A stretch of DNA of 23,223 nt, taken from NCBI GenBank assembly GCA_003248395.1, contig QFNA01000010.1, positions 1-23,223 on the forward strand, in the 5' to 3' direction. The position numbers and the translations under genes are program-made. The notes below the pieces were generated by a model. The model had not been told where the DNA came from. It ran no database searches and saw only the letters and a program-made list of their open reading frames with translations. The DNA comes from Citromicrobium sp. Lineage in GTDB: Bacteria; Pseudomonadota; Alphaproteobacteria; Sphingomonadales; Sphingomonadaceae. Below, in pieces: positions 23,049-23,223 of this stretch (position 1 is its first letter; the number at the start of each line of letters is the position of its first letter).

Positions 23049-23223
23049 TGTGACGTGACCCCCAGCTTTCCTCCAGCTGGGATTAGAGCCGAGCCGTTTT
23101 GTTGCGCATGAGCGCGGTTGAAGTAATGGGCTGCGTAGCGGAGCCCGTAGGGCGGAGCGAAGCAGGCCATTGATTATCCAGTTCGGCGGCGAACGCCGCC
23201 GGGGTTGCGTATCCAAGGGATGA
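23049..23223 (-). mobile_element. Inner (right) end of an IS3-family insertion sequence, right copy
   Basis: This is the exact reverse complement of 1-175. It carries the terminal repeat TGACGTGACCCCC at 23051-23063 and the 3' end of an orfB-type transposase gene on the minus strand. The two copies face each other, as in a composite transposon with inverted IS modules. Confidence 0.8.
23083..23223 (-). CDS. IS3-family transposase orfB, C-terminal end (partial)
   Basis: The same 46 C-terminal residues as 1-141, read on the minus strand, with the stop at 23083-23085. The remainder, including the DDE residues, lies beyond the window. The match with the left copy is complete across the gene fragment and the terminal repeat, so the copies are recent duplicates or are kept identical by gene conversion. 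Confidence 0.75.
   Translation of the reverse strand, partial: SSLGYATPAAFAAELDNQWPASLRPTGSATQPITSTALMRNKTARL

Noticed and set aside
22983..23216. Small minus-strand-track frame crossing the right IS edge
   Set aside because: It runs through the IS terminal repeat in a frame other than the transposase frame and has no family pattern. The mirror frame at 8-361 is rejected for its IS part for the same reason.
1..23223. CRISPR array, tRNA, rRNA or replication origin
   Set aside because: No regularly spaced direct repeats, tRNA-like cloverleaf, rRNA sequence or iteron cluster was seen on reading through the window.

Overview
The window reads as an accessory catabolic segment of a high-GC alphaproteobacterium, most likely a sphingomonad. 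The signs are strong G/C bias at third codon positions, a TonB receptor of the sphingomonad type, 4-bp-overlap operons for aromatic degradation, and the style of the flanking insertion sequence. It is bounded by two identical 175-bp inverted copies (1-175 and 23049-23223) of the inner end of an IS3-family element. Each contains the last 46 codons of an orfB transposase pointing inward, so the segment looks like a composite-transposon or IS-bounded island; the outer IS parts lie outside the window.

Layout. 176-632: gene debris (an unrecognised C-terminal reading frame and a probable MFS C-terminal remnant). 633-6796: a cupin protein (-), a hotdog-fold/thioesterase-like protein (+), an MFS transporter (-) and a 1160-residue indolepyruvate ferredoxin oxidoreductase-type enzyme (+). 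6797-6904: a junction with a perfect 27-bp palindrome and the breakpoint of a truncated acyl-CoA ligase. 6890-9511: ligase fragment, acetylating acetaldehyde dehydrogenase (MhpF/DmpF type), 4-hydroxy-2-oxovalerate aldolase (MhpE/DmpG type) and a Rieske ferredoxin, coupled by 4-bp overlaps. 9579-11237 (-): intact acyl-CoA ligase, divergent from 11319-17775 (+): quinone oxidoreductase, TetR, IclR, HpaB-type FADH2 monooxygenase, flavin reductase, meta-cleavage-product hydrolase and MhpB-type extradiol dioxygenase. 17923-20151: TonB receptor carrying an in-frame amber codon. 20181-21434: ferredoxin reductase. 21445-21912 (-): SnoaL-like protein. 22129-22950 (-): a second, compositionally different meta-cleavage hydrolase.

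Together these encode most of an mhp-like catecholic meta-cleavage route. A phenol is hydroxylated by the two-component monooxygenase, the catechol ring is opened by the MhpB-like enzyme, the product is hydrolysed, and the C5 hydroxyketo acid is split to pyruvate and acetaldehyde, which becomes acetyl-CoA. A 2-hydroxypentadienoate hydratase (MhpD) is not seen, nor is a single-component MhpA or the terminal oxygenase that the Rieske ferredoxin and reductase would serve. A near-identical 5'-AACATAC-N6-GTATT site lies in the ligase/quinone-oxidoreductase divergent promoter and on the TonB-receptor promoter. It is a good candidate operator for the TetR protein encoded between them. Substrate identity cannot be read from the sequence.
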